A DNA stretch of 64,000 nt from Cyclobacterium sp. SYSU L10401 (GTDB lineage: Bacteria; Bacteroidota; Bacteroidia; Cytophagales; Cyclobacteriaceae). Positions 17,756 to 26,275 of this stretch are shown in pieces. The stretch covers positions 186,001 to 250,000 of the forward strand of contig NZ_WOFO01000003.1 in NCBI RefSeq assembly GCF_010993705.1. The letters are read 5' to 3'. Positions within the stretch are counted from its first letter, which is position 1. Every line of letters starts with the position of its first letter. The notes beneath the pieces were generated by a model. That model did not search any database, was not told the DNA's origin, and was given only the letters and a program-made list of their open reading frames with translations. Both the position numbers and the translations under genes were made by a program.

Positions 17756-18916
17756 ATGAAACATTTCCTGAAAGACCTGCACAGACGAAAGTTCGTCAAA
17801 TTGTTTGCCTCCGGAACAGCCGGAGCCTTTGCTGCCGGTTCGGCTGCTTTTGGATCAAGTCATGAGCCTGGTCAGAAGATAAATAAACCCTCGGTCCCTA
17901 AAAAAGAGGTGCTGATGAAGGTTGGGTGTCAGTCAGGAGGTACCTCTGAAGAGAACCTGGCTTTCAAGGCCCGCCATGGAGTATTCAATATGGATGGCGG
18001 CATGCCAAAGTTCATTGAGGGAAAGGGCTGGGACCTGGAAGATTCCCTTAGAAAAAGAGATGCCTGTGAAAAATATGGCATCAGCCTGGATGCCTACCAC
18101 CTGCCTTTGACTTCTGCAGGAATTGACCGGGTAAACATACCCCATATCATGATGGGAAAAAGTCCCGAAAGAGACCATGAAATAGAAATGGTCCAGCAAA
18201 TGATTGAAGTAGCCGCCAAGACAGGGGTGAAATTACTGAATTACAATACCACTATTTTACCCGTTTTGCGCACCGGCAGAACCATTGATCCGGCCAGGGG
18301 GAATGCTTCCTACAGTACCTGGAATTATGAAGAAGCGTTGAATCGTGAAGAACAACTTACCAAAGCAGGAAGGGCAGATGCAGATGAAGTTTTCGAAAGA
18401 ATTACCTATCTTTTGGACAGGATTCTTCCTGTAGCTGAAGAATACAAGGTCAAATTGGGCAATCACATCGCCGATCCTCCCGTTCCGGCTGCCTATAATG
18501 GCATCATGCGCTGGAACAGTCCCGAGGTTTTTGAGGGCATCAAAAGGTTTGCCCAATTGTATGATAGTCCCTATCATGGGTTTAACTTCTGCATAGGTTC
18601 TATTGCTGAAGGCCTGAGGGATCCAAAAAATGAAATATTCCCGATTATCGAATGGGTGGGTAAACGTAAACAGATTTTCAATATTCATTTAAGGAATATA
18701 AAGGGGAGCTACAATAATTTTCAGGAGGTCTATCCGGATAACGGAGAAATGAATTTCTTCCATGTCATCCGGGCCCTACGGGATGTGGGATTTGATGGTA
18801 TGGTCATGCCTGACCATGTACCACAACATGAAGCTGAGGGTGCCGGCTTACAAGCCTTTGCTTTTGCTTATGGCCATATCATCGGTCTCCTGCAGGCGTT
18901 AAAAGATGAAGCTTGA
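17756..18916 (+). CDS. UxuA-like mannonate dehydratase family protein with Tat-type leader
   Basis: A 386-residue protein. Residues 1-35 look like a Tat signal (HRRKFVKLFASG followed by an Ala/Gly-rich stretch). The rest resembles mannonate dehydratase: GNHIADPPVP (His237), FNFCIGSIAEGL (Cys279), IFNIHLRNIKG (His311) and MVMPDHVPQ (Asp353, His354) line up with the UxuA metal-site motifs (HPDDPP, NLCVGT, HFRN, PDHG), with the first motif altered from HPDDPP to HIADPP. UxuA normally dehydrates D-mannonate to 2-keto-3-deoxygluconate in the cytosol; an exported form is unusual. It could act on another aldonate or aldarate. Confidence 0.8.
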   Translation: MKHFLKDLHRRKFVKLFASGTAGAFAAGSAAFGSSHEPGQKINKPSVPKKEVLMKVGCQSGGTSEENLAFKARHGVFNMDGGMPKFIEGKGWDLEDSLRKRDACEKYGISLDAYHLPLTSAGIDRVNIPHIMMGKSPERDHEIEMVQQMIEVAAKTGVKLLNYNTTILPVLRTGRTIDPARGNASYSTWNYEEALNREEQLTKAGRADADEVFERITYLLDRILPVAEEYKVKLGNHIADPPVPAAYNGIMRWNSPEVFEGIKRFAQLYDSPYHGFNFCIGSIAEGLRDPKNEIFPIIEWVGKRKQIFNIHLRNIKGSYNNFQEVYPDNGEMNFFHVIRALRDVGFDGMVMPDHVPQHEAEGAGLQAFAFAYGHIIGLLQALKDEA

Positions 18917-18980
18917 GACCGTTTGATAAACTGTTGTTCGAAAAGATTAATCATGTAGTACATATAAATTACAATTTGTT

Positions 18981-19859
18981 ATGACGAAAGTAGGATTTAT
19001 AGGTTTGGGAATTATGGGAAAACCCATGGCAATCAATTTGATGGATGCAGGCTACGAACTGCTGGTATTGGAAACCAACAAGGCTGCCGGAGATTTGACC
19101 CACAAGGGAGCAACTGCATTTTCCACCTGTAAAGAAGTAGCTGAAAATTCAGAAATCATCGTTACCATGCTGCCGGATTCTCCGGAAGTAAACGATGTTG
19201 TGTTTGGGGATCAGGGAGTATTGCAAGGCATAAAAGCCAAAAGTATTTTTGTAGACATGTCTACCATTGCCCCGTCTACGGCCAGGGAAGTGGCAGATGC
19301 CATGAAGAAAAAGGGCGTGGAGGCACTGGATGCTCCGGTTTCCGGAGGACAGGTAGGTGCTGAGTCCGGAAACCTATCCATCATGGTAGGAGGTAGCCAG
19401 GATGCCTTCGAAAAGGTGAAACCTTTATTTGAGGTGATGGGAAAAAGTGCTGTTTTGATAGGCGATGCCGGCGCAGGACAGATGACCAAAGCCTGCAACC
19501 AAATGATTGTGGGAATGACCATTCAGGCAGTGGCTGAGTCCTTTACCCTTGCCAAAAAAGCGGGGGTAAACCTGGAGAAAATGAGAGAAGCGTTGCTTGG
19601 AGGCTTTGCGCAAAGCAGAATTCTGGACCTGCATGGACAGCGGATAATCGACCGTAATTTTGATCCCGGATTCAAAATTAAATTGCACCGCAAGGATATG
19701 AATATCGCATTGATGGCCGGTAAGGAATTCAAAGTACCGCTATACGGATCAGCTTTGGTGGCCAGCCATATGGATGCCGTGCTGGCATCGGGTCTGGATG
19801 AGAAAGACCACAGTGCCCTGGCTTTATTAATGGAAAAACTCAGTGGTCTTGAAGAATAA
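18981..19859 (+). CDS. garR: 2-hydroxy-3-oxopropionate (tartronate semialdehyde) reductase-like protein
   Basis: A 292-residue beta-hydroxyacid dehydrogenase. The NAD(P)-binding motif is GFIGLGIMGKPMA at residues 5-17, the substrate-binding loop DAPVSGGQVGAESGNLSIM, and the catalytic Lys is in GAGQMTKACNQMIVG. These fit GarR/GlxR, which reduce tartronate semialdehyde to D-glycerate, although other beta-hydroxyacid dehydrogenases share the motifs. Its place between aldarate enzymes favours GarR. No glycerate kinase is seen nearby. Confidence 0.85.
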   Translation: MTKVGFIGLGIMGKPMAINLMDAGYELLVLETNKAAGDLTHKGATAFSTCKEVAENSEIIVTMLPDSPEVNDVVFGDQGVLQGIKAKSIFVDMSTIAPSTAREVADAMKKKGVEALDAPVSGGQVGAESGNLSIMVGGSQDAFEKVKPLFEVMGKSAVLIGDAGAGQMTKACNQMIVGMTIQAVAESFTLAKKAGVNLEKMREALLGGFAQSRILDLHGQRIIDRNFDPGFKIKLHRKDMNIALMAGKEFKVPLYGSALVASHMDAVLASGLDEKDHSALALLMEKLSGLEE

Positions 19860-19883
19860 AGGCAGTAGGATACGATATAGTAT

Positions 19884-21197
19884 ATGAAGTTAGAAAAATC
19901 AGGTAAAGGACCTTTGGTCCGGGAGATCCGTATCACGCCTATTGCCATCGTAGATCCTCCGCTGCTAAATGCCGCAGGATTACATGCTCCGTATGCCTTG
20001 CGTACCATTGTTGAATTGGAAACAGAGGATGGTATTGTCGGTATAAGTGAAATCCCCGGCAATGAGGCAATTGATGAAGCCCTGCGGGAGGCCTCAAATA
20101 TTATCATTGGAAAAGATGTCTATCAATTGGGTAAAATTCAACGGGAGCTTGAAGCCTGGTTTGGAAAAGACTCCAGCCAGGATCGCGGAGATGCACCCTG
20201 GGACCAGAGAAAGTTGGTCCACATCTTCTCAGCTTTAGAGGTGGCCTGTCTGGATATTATAGGAAAAATCACCAATCGTCCTGTGGTAGACCTTCTGGGC
20301 GGGAAAATGAGGGATGCTGTTCCTTTTGCGGCTTACCTTTTTTTCAAATATGAGGGGGCTGGAGGTAAATTAGGTTTTTCCAAGGATCCGGCAGCCAATG
20401 GATGGGCCGCCGCAAGACAGGAAAAAGCAATTGATCCGGAAGGAATCGTTGCGCAGGCCCGGGCCATGTGTCAGGCTTACGGTTTCCAATCCATTAAATT
20501 AAAGGGGGGAGCTTTTGAGCCGGAGGTAGAGGTGGCCAGTATGCAGGCACTCTACCAGGCATTTGGTGAGGGAGTTCCACTGAGATTTGATCCCAATGCC
20601 ATTTGGAAGCCTGAAACTGCCTTAAAATATGGAAAAATCATGGAACCCATATTGGAGTACCTGGAAGATCCGGTAAGGGGACAGGATCACATGGCCTGGT
20701 TGCGAAAAATGATTCAAACCCCCCTGGCCACCAATATGTGTACCACCTCCTTTGATGAAATCCCCGCAAGTATAGACTTGGGATCTGAGGACATCATCCT
20801 CAGCGACCACCATTTTTGGGGAGGATTAAGGGCTTCAATGGAACTATCCAGGGTCTGTACCACTTTCGGCCGGCAGCTTTCCATGCATTCCAATAGCCAC
20901 CTGGGCATCTCCCTGGCTGCCATGGTGCATTTGGGGGCAGCGCTTCCCGATCTTCCATATGCCCTGGATACCCATTATCCCTGGCAGTCCGAAGAGGTAA
21001 TTACCGGAGGTGCTTTGGAGTTTCAGGAGGGTGCAGTGCCTGTACCATCAGGGCCGGGACTGGGCGTGGAGCTGGATCGCTCAGCTTTGGCGACATTACA
21101 CCAGCAATACCTCGATTGTGGCCTAAAAAAACGAAATGATGAAATAGAAATGCAAAAGGTGCATCCGGAATGGACCTTTAAAAAAATCCGATGGTAA
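19884..21197 (+). CDS. gudD: glucarate dehydratase-like enolase-superfamily enzyme
   Basis: A 437-residue protein without a signal peptide. The KxK catalytic pair is SIKLKGG (Lys205, Lys207). Metal-ligand regions are LRFDPNAIW and YLEDPVRGQ, and LATNMCTTSFDEIP, DIILSDHHFWGGLR and MHSNSHLGISLAAMVHLGAA match the glucarate-dehydratase subgroup closely (family: ATNM, DPHFW, HSNNH). The likely reaction is dehydration of D-glucarate or L-idarate to 5-keto-4-deoxyglucarate. It starts 24 bp after the reductase gene, in the same operon. Confidence 0.87.
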   Translation: MKLEKSGKGPLVREIRITPIAIVDPPLLNAAGLHAPYALRTIVELETEDGIVGISEIPGNEAIDEALREASNIIIGKDVYQLGKIQRELEAWFGKDSSQDRGDAPWDQRKLVHIFSALEVACLDIIGKITNRPVVDLLGGKMRDAVPFAAYLFFKYEGAGGKLGFSKDPAANGWAAARQEKAIDPEGIVAQARAMCQAYGFQSIKLKGGAFEPEVEVASMQALYQAFGEGVPLRFDPNAIWKPETALKYGKIMEPILEYLEDPVRGQDHMAWLRKMIQTPLATNMCTTSFDEIPASIDLGSEDIILSDHHFWGGLRASMELSRVCTTFGRQLSMHSNSHLGISLAAMVHLGAALPDLPYALDTHYPWQSEEVITGGALEFQEGAVPVPSGPGLGVELDRSALATLHQQYLDCGLKKRNDEIEMQKVHPEWTFKKIRW

Positions 21198-21275
21198 GTT
21201 TTTATTCCATTCTATTGAAAATTATACTTGAATCTTATTGCTTTCCTCAGGGATGTGATCGATAAATTAAAAAAA

Positions 21276-22226
21276 ATGAAAAACCTCGTTCCCCATTTGA
21301 ATCTTTTTTTGATAACGGCCTTTTTGTTGTTTTCAGTCCAGACAATAAATGCCCAACAAATCTCCAAAGAAGAAATGCTTTTCCTGACGCCTCTTTGGGA
21401 GGGAGAACGTTTTGAAGATGGCAGACCCAAGGTGCCGGATGATATCATTGAACGCATGAAAGAAGTAACCCACGATGAGGCCTGGGCGGTCATGAAGAAT
21501 GAAGGATACAGGTACCAATATGCGGAAGGCTGGGAAACCATTCACCGGGACAGCATTCTGGTAGGCAGGGCGGTGACCGCTACCTTTATGCCGGGAAGAC
21601 CTGATATTCACGATGCCATCGATGAAAGGGGAAAGGCAGCAGGAAAAAAAGGCCAGAATGCATGGCCGGTGGATGTATTGGTTCAGGGAGATGTGTATGT
21701 GGCTGACCAGTTTGGTGCACATATCGACGGACCTACGATAGGAGACAATGTAGGCAATGCCATTTTTGCCCGATCCGGAAATGGAATCGTATACGATGGT
21801 GCCATCAGAGATATTGTTGGTTTGAGGGAGATAGAGGGGTTTACCTCTTTTTTTACCAGTTACCACCCCTCTCACCATAACCAACGCGGAAATTTAAATA
21901 CCATGTTAATAGGGATCAACAAACCCACCAAAATCCGGCAAGTGACGGTAATGGCTGGAGATGTGGTGTTGGGCAGGGATGGTGCGGTTTCCTTTATTCC
22001 TCCTCACCTGGCTGAAAAAATAGTGGTTACATCAGAAATTGTAAGACTCAGGGACATGTTTGGCCATGAAAGGCTTAGGGCTGGAGTCTATTCAGCTGGA
22101 CAAATAGATACCAGGTGGTCCGATGAAATCGAAAAGGATTTTTCAGGCTGGCTCAATGAACATATCGATGAATTGCCTGTGCCCAGAGAACAGGTACAGG
22201 AAATTCTGAAAAACAGGACCTGGTAA
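21276..22226 (+). CDS. exported RraA-like (HMG/CHA aldolase fold) protein, paralogue 1
   Basis: About 316 residues. I choose the ATG at 21276, which starts a normal signal peptide (MKNLVPHLNLFLITAFLLFSVQTINAQQ); an upstream TTG frame at 21228 only adds unlikely sequence. After an extra N-terminal region with WEGERFEDGRPKVPDD comes the RraA fold: GRAVTATFMP, DVLVQGDVYVADQFG, TIGDNVGNAIFARSGNGIVYDGAI-type block and the Arg-Asp pair of IRDIVGL. Cytosolic family members are either RNase E regulators or metal-dependent 4-hydroxy-2-oxo-acid aldolases/oxaloacetate decarboxylases. The export signal and the setting argue for the enzymatic role, acting in the periplasm. Confidence 0.82.
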   Translation: MKNLVPHLNLFLITAFLLFSVQTINAQQISKEEMLFLTPLWEGERFEDGRPKVPDDIIERMKEVTHDEAWAVMKNEGYRYQYAEGWETIHRDSILVGRAVTATFMPGRPDIHDAIDERGKAAGKKGQNAWPVDVLVQGDVYVADQFGAHIDGPTIGDNVGNAIFARSGNGIVYDGAIRDIVGLREIEGFTSFFTSYHPSHHNQRGNLNTMLIGINKPTKIRQVTVMAGDVVLGRDGAVSFIPPHLAEKIVVTSEIVRLRDMFGHERLRAGVYSAGQIDTRWSDEIEKDFSGWLNEHIDELPVPREQVQEILKNRTW

Positions 22227-22320
22227 GCCACATTTTAATCATTCAAACCCAGTTATCCTTCCGGAGTAGGAACCATGCTAATCCTGTTAAAGGATTTTTA
22301 AACCTCAAAATATTCCTTTT

Positions 22321-23598
22321 ATGAAAAGTAAACTAAACAGAAGATCATTTCTTTCCAAATCCACATTGGCCGGGATTACGGGTGCCGCATTTCTATCCAA
22401 CTATGGTTCCGACCTCTCTGCAGCAGTGGAAAGGATGCCATCCGCATCCAATCCATCGGACCTGAAAATCACAGATGTCAAATGTGGCTTTGTCAGGGGA
22501 GCCGTTTATGTAAAAGTATATACCAATCAGGATGTTTGGGGCTGTGGGGAAGCGGTAGATGCCATTCATGGTACTTATCACCTGGTCAAAAGATTAGGAA
22601 ATCAAATCAAAGGACAAAATCCTTTAAACCCCAATAGACTGGCCGAGCAGTTGAGAAAAGGAGCATTTTTTGGTGGTGCCCAATCTGGTGTTTTCGTGGC
22701 GGTTTTGACGGCCATAGAAACGGCGCTATGGGATATCACCGGCAAGGTTTTTAATGTGCCGGTGTACCAGTTATTGGGAGGGAAATTCCGGGATAAAATC
22801 AGGGTTTACTGTGATACCGCCCTTTACACAGCCACCAATCCTTCACCAGCTGATTATGCCGAAGCCGCCAGGGGAGCAGTAGATCGGGGTTATACGGCTG
22901 TAAAGTTTGATGTAGACGACGCCAGAGATCCCAATAAATATGACCGGTTCAACTGGACCGCCAGCCCCGCTGAAATCGAAAGGATGTACAATGCCATTGC
23001 TGCGGTGAGAGAGGAAGTTGGACCCAATATAGATATCTGTGTGGACATGCACGGAAGGTATGATTTTATCACCGGTGTTAAAATGGCCCAAAAATATGAA
23101 GACCTTGACCTGATGTGGCTGGAAGAACCTTTACCTGCAGATAATCCAGACCTTTATCAGCAGCTTACCAAAGAAACATCCACCCCCATTTGTACGGGAG
23201 AAAACATTTACCTGGCCTATGGATTCGTCAACTTATTGAGTCAGGGTGGGGCGGACATCATCATGCCCGATATTCAAAAAGCCGGAGGGCTGGGTGAAGC
23301 CCAGAGAATTGCTAATTTGGCCAACTTGTATTACGTGCCCTTTAGTCCCCATATGGTGGCTTCTTTTTTAGGAGCCATGGCCTCCTGTCATGTATGTGCT
23401 TCCGTTCCTAATTTTCAGGTTATGGAATGGCAAATATACATGGACACCGATCAGCTATGGCAGGATATTGTTACCTATGATGGACCCAGAACAGAGGACG
23501 GATTCATTACCCTTTCAGAAAAACCAGGAATAGGAGTGGAGATTAACGAAGAGGGGATGAAAAAGTATGCCGTTAAGGGGATTCCCTTTTTTGAATAA
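22321..23598 (+). CDS. Tat-exported mandelate racemase/muconate lactonizing-family dehydratase, paralogue A
   Basis: A 425-residue enolase-superfamily protein with a Tat signal (NRRSFLSKSTLAGITGAAFL). The N-terminal capping domain is followed by a barrel with AVKFDVDDARD (a lysine plus Asp instead of KxK), IDICVDMHGRYDF (Asp and His, DgoD-like), MWLEEPLPAD, PICTGENIY, DIIMPDIQKAGG and FSPHMVASFLG (the His that often acts as general acid). DMHGR and the downstream spacing recall galactonate dehydratase. The enzyme probably dehydrates an aldonate or aldarate outside the cytoplasm. Confidence 0.83.
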   Translation: MKSKLNRRSFLSKSTLAGITGAAFLSNYGSDLSAAVERMPSASNPSDLKITDVKCGFVRGAVYVKVYTNQDVWGCGEAVDAIHGTYHLVKRLGNQIKGQNPLNPNRLAEQLRKGAFFGGAQSGVFVAVLTAIETALWDITGKVFNVPVYQLLGGKFRDKIRVYCDTALYTATNPSPADYAEAARGAVDRGYTAVKFDVDDARDPNKYDRFNWTASPAEIERMYNAIAAVREEVGPNIDICVDMHGRYDFITGVKMAQKYEDLDLMWLEEPLPADNPDLYQQLTKETSTPICTGENIYLAYGFVNLLSQGGADIIMPDIQKAGGLGEAQRIANLANLYYVPFSPHMVASFLGAMASCHVCASVPNFQVMEWQIYMDTDQLWQDIVTYDGPRTEDGFITLSEKPGIGVEINEEGMKKYAVKGIPFFE

Positions 23599-23626
23599 GC
23601 ATGTCAATTAACCAAACCCATACACC

Positions 23627-25102
23627 ATGAAACCTTATCACAATTCCAAATTCAATGAATTATTTAAACTTCCCGAAAACAGGAAAGTCAAGGTAGAAAA
23701 GGCCAGGGAAATAAATCCCAATCGAGTGCCTTCCAGAAGGGATTTTATCCAAAAAGCAGGATTGGGAGGCTTGACCTTGGGAGCCTTTATGTTTCAACCT
23801 ATAGAAGATACACTGGCCCACAGTACCCAGAGGGTAAACAGAAATTCCAACCCTTCCGATCTCAGGATTACCGATCTCCGCATTGCCGAAGTGGCTGGAG
23901 CCCCCATGCGCTGTCCCATTATCAGGATTGACACCAACCAGGGGATTTATGGTTTGGGAGAAGTAAGGGATGGAGCCAGTGCCAGGTATGCATTGGTCTT
24001 GAAAAGCAGGCTTTTAGGAGAAAATCCCTGTCAGATTGAAAGGATATTTAAAAGGATCAAATTGTTTGGAAATCATGCCAGGCAGGCTGGTGGGGTTTGC
24101 GCAGTGGAAATGGCCCTTTGGGATTTGGCAGGGAAGGCTTATAATGTTCCTGTATATCAAATGCTAGGCGGTAAATATCGGGAAGAGATTCGGCTATATT
24201 CCGATACTACTCAATCTAATGATCCAGAAGTATTTGCGGACAGGTTGAAAGCGAGAATGGATTTGGGATATACCTTTCTCAAAATGGATTTTGGTGTTCA
24301 AATGGTGCGGGACAATGAGGGCTCTGTGGTCAATACCAAAGCCTTCCAAAAGGGGAATCAATGGGCATCTGAATATGGGAGTTACAGCCGGACAGCCCAC
24401 CCTTTTACAGGTGTACAGATTACAGATAAAGGGCTGAGTGAGATGGTGGAATATGTGGCGGCAGTAAGGAGAAAGGTGGGGTATGATATTCCCCTGGCGG
24501 CAGATCACTTTGGACATTTTGATTACAAGGAGTGTATCCGCCTGGGAGAAGCACTGGAGCCCTATCGACTGGCCTGGCTGGAAGACATGGTCCCCTGGTT
24601 TTATACAGAAAAATGGAAGCAAATAACGGACGCCATCAAAACCCCCACACTTACGGGGGAGGATATCTTCTTAAAGGAAGAGTTTATCAAACTAATTGAT
24701 GCACGTGCCATTGATATGATTCAACCAGACCTGGCCTCTTCAGGGGGAATTCTCGAAACCAAAAAGATCGGAGATTATGCCGAAGAGCAGGGGATACCCA
24801 TGGCCATGCACTTTGCAGGCACACCTGTATCTTTTATGGCCAATATTCACTGTGCGGCAGCTACAGAAAATTTCATTTCCCTGGAACACCACTCGGTAGA
24901 TATTCCCTGGTGGGAAGATCTGGTGAAAGATATTCCCAAACCATTGGTGGTAAATGGTTTTGCCAAAGTTCCGGAAGGACCGGGTTTGGGGGTAGCATTG
25001 AATGAAGAAGTGATCAAAGAGCACCTGGTAGAAGGAACGGAGTATTTTGCACCCACCGAAGAGTGGAATACGGACCGCTCCAATGACAGGTGGTGGAGTT
25101 GA
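23627..25102 (+). CDS. Tat-exported mandelate racemase/muconate lactonizing-family dehydratase, paralogue B
   Basis: A 491-residue enolase-superfamily protein. The Tat motif PSRRDFIQKAGLGGLTLGAF starts about 36 residues into the protein, behind a charged N-region without hydrophobic segments; a GTG just before the twin arginines could be the true start. The barrel shows TFLKMDFGVQMV, IPLAADHFGHFDY, AWLEDMVPW, TLTGEDIF, DMIQPDLASSGG and AMHFAGTPVSFMA. It differs from paralogue A at the catalytic His region and carries an insertion of about 40 residues after KMDFGVQM. Substrate unknown; context suggests an acid sugar. Confidence 0.82.
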   Translation: MKPYHNSKFNELFKLPENRKVKVEKAREINPNRVPSRRDFIQKAGLGGLTLGAFMFQPIEDTLAHSTQRVNRNSNPSDLRITDLRIAEVAGAPMRCPIIRIDTNQGIYGLGEVRDGASARYALVLKSRLLGENPCQIERIFKRIKLFGNHARQAGGVCAVEMALWDLAGKAYNVPVYQMLGGKYREEIRLYSDTTQSNDPEVFADRLKARMDLGYTFLKMDFGVQMVRDNEGSVVNTKAFQKGNQWASEYGSYSRTAHPFTGVQITDKGLSEMVEYVAAVRRKVGYDIPLAADHFGHFDYKECIRLGEALEPYRLAWLEDMVPWFYTEKWKQITDAIKTPTLTGEDIFLKEEFIKLIDARAIDMIQPDLASSGGILETKKIGDYAEEQGIPMAMHFAGTPVSFMANIHCAAATENFISLEHHSVDIPWWEDLVKDIPKPLVVNGFAKVPEGPGLGVALNEEVIKEHLVEGTEYFAPTEEWNTDRSNDRWWS

Positions 25103-25217
25103 TGTTTACCTTACCAATTCAGTAAATCAGTAACCATTCGGATAAAAGGAGGGCTTACAGGTTGCTTTATTAGGTTCTTTTCAAGAAATTGACGAAAAAA
25201 AACTACTTAAACCTAAA

Positions 25218-26153
25218 ATGATGAATAAAATAACAATAGTATGTTTGGTTTTGTGTTTCACTTTTGCCGGAATGGGCTTTTCCCAACAGATTTCGCCTAC
25301 CCCGGATCAGGTCAGGGCCTTGACTTCAACCTGGGAAGGTGAAAGGTTTCCCGATGGGCGCCCTAAAGTCCCGGCTGATTTATTGGAACGGCTCAAGGGA
25401 ATTTCCATGGAGGAAGCCTGGGGAATACTACGGAATAATGGCTATAACAACCAGTTTGAAAATGACTGGATCATTTTAAAGGAAGATGAAGTATTGACAG
25501 GCCGGGCGGTGACAGCCCAATACATGCCATTCAGGGAAGATGTAAACGAGCTGGTGAAATCGATAGGTAAAGCCGAAAACAGGGCTCAATCCGGTGGAAC
25601 AAATTCCTGGCCTATAGATGTCCTGACCGATGGCGATGTTTATGTGGCCGATGGTTTTGGAAAAATAGTGGATGGAACCCTAATTGGAGATAATCTAGGT
25701 AATGCCATTTATGCCAACTCAGGAAATGGTGTTATTTTCAATGGATCTGTCAGGGATATGGCGGGTTTAAGTAAAATTGACGGCTTCAATGCCTGGGTCA
25801 AAGGCCATGATCCTTCCTACATCCAAGAAATGATGTTGACCACCATTAACTACCCGATCAGAATGGGCAGGGCAATTGTTTTACCTGGAGATGCGGTTTT
25901 AGCCAATAAATGGGGTGTCATATTTATTCCCTCCCATTTGGTGGCTGACCTGGTCATCAATGCAGAATTCACTGCTTTAAGAGATCAATTTGGTCATCAG
26001 CGCCTCAGGGAGCAGAAATATACTGCAGGAGAAATAGACAGCCGTTGGAATGACACCATTAAAGAAGATTTTTTGGGCTGGCTGGAAGAAAAGCAAGACT
26101 TACCCATGAGTAGGGAGGAGTTGGATGCTTATCTCAAAGATCGCAATTGGTAA
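25218..26153 (+). CDS. exported RraA-like protein, paralogue 2
   Basis: A 311-residue paralogue of the RraA-like protein at 21276. It has a Sec signal (MMNKITIVCLVLCFTFAGMGFSQQ) and the same N-terminal addition (WEGERFPDGRPKVPAD) before the fold; the core shows GRAVTAQYMP, DVLTDGDVYVADGFG, LIGDNLGNAIYANSGNG and SVRDMAGL, keeping the Arg-Asp active-site pair. The two RraA genes bracket the two exported dehydratase genes. A strong terminator follows eight bases after the stop, closing this transcription unit. Confidence 0.82.
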   Translation: MMNKITIVCLVLCFTFAGMGFSQQISPTPDQVRALTSTWEGERFPDGRPKVPADLLERLKGISMEEAWGILRNNGYNNQFENDWIILKEDEVLTGRAVTAQYMPFREDVNELVKSIGKAENRAQSGGTNSWPIDVLTDGDVYVADGFGKIVDGTLIGDNLGNAIYANSGNGVIFNGSVRDMAGLSKIDGFNAWVKGHDPSYIQEMMLTTINYPIRMGRAIVLPGDAVLANKWGVIFIPSHLVADLVINAEFTALRDQFGHQRLREQKYTAGEIDSRWNDTIKEDFLGWLEEKQDLPMSREELDAYLKDRNW

Positions 26154-26160
26154 CCTATCA

Positions 26161-26201
26161 AAATCCCTTTCAGCTGCAGTTGAAAGGGATTTTATTTTTT
26201 T
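26161..26201 (+). terminator. strong Rho-independent terminator
   Basis: AAATCCCTTTCA (26161-26172) pairs perfectly with TGAAAGGGATTT (26181-26192) around an 8-nt loop and runs into TATTTTTTT. It divides the acid-sugar locus into an upstream unit (SusC to RraA 2) and a downstream one (propeller, malate synthase, permease). Confidence 0.85.
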
Positions 26202-26275
26202 ATACCTGTCATTTGCACCCATAAGGTCTTTTTCTATAAATATATTGTAACCCTGTAATCAATAAACCCAAAATA

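Noticed and set aside
17756-26153. Calling the exported dehydratases a complete known glucarate or galactonate pathway
   Set aside because: Motifs give family only; substrate specificity in the enolase and UxuA families cannot be read from these residues, and export signals conflict with the standard cytosolic pathways.
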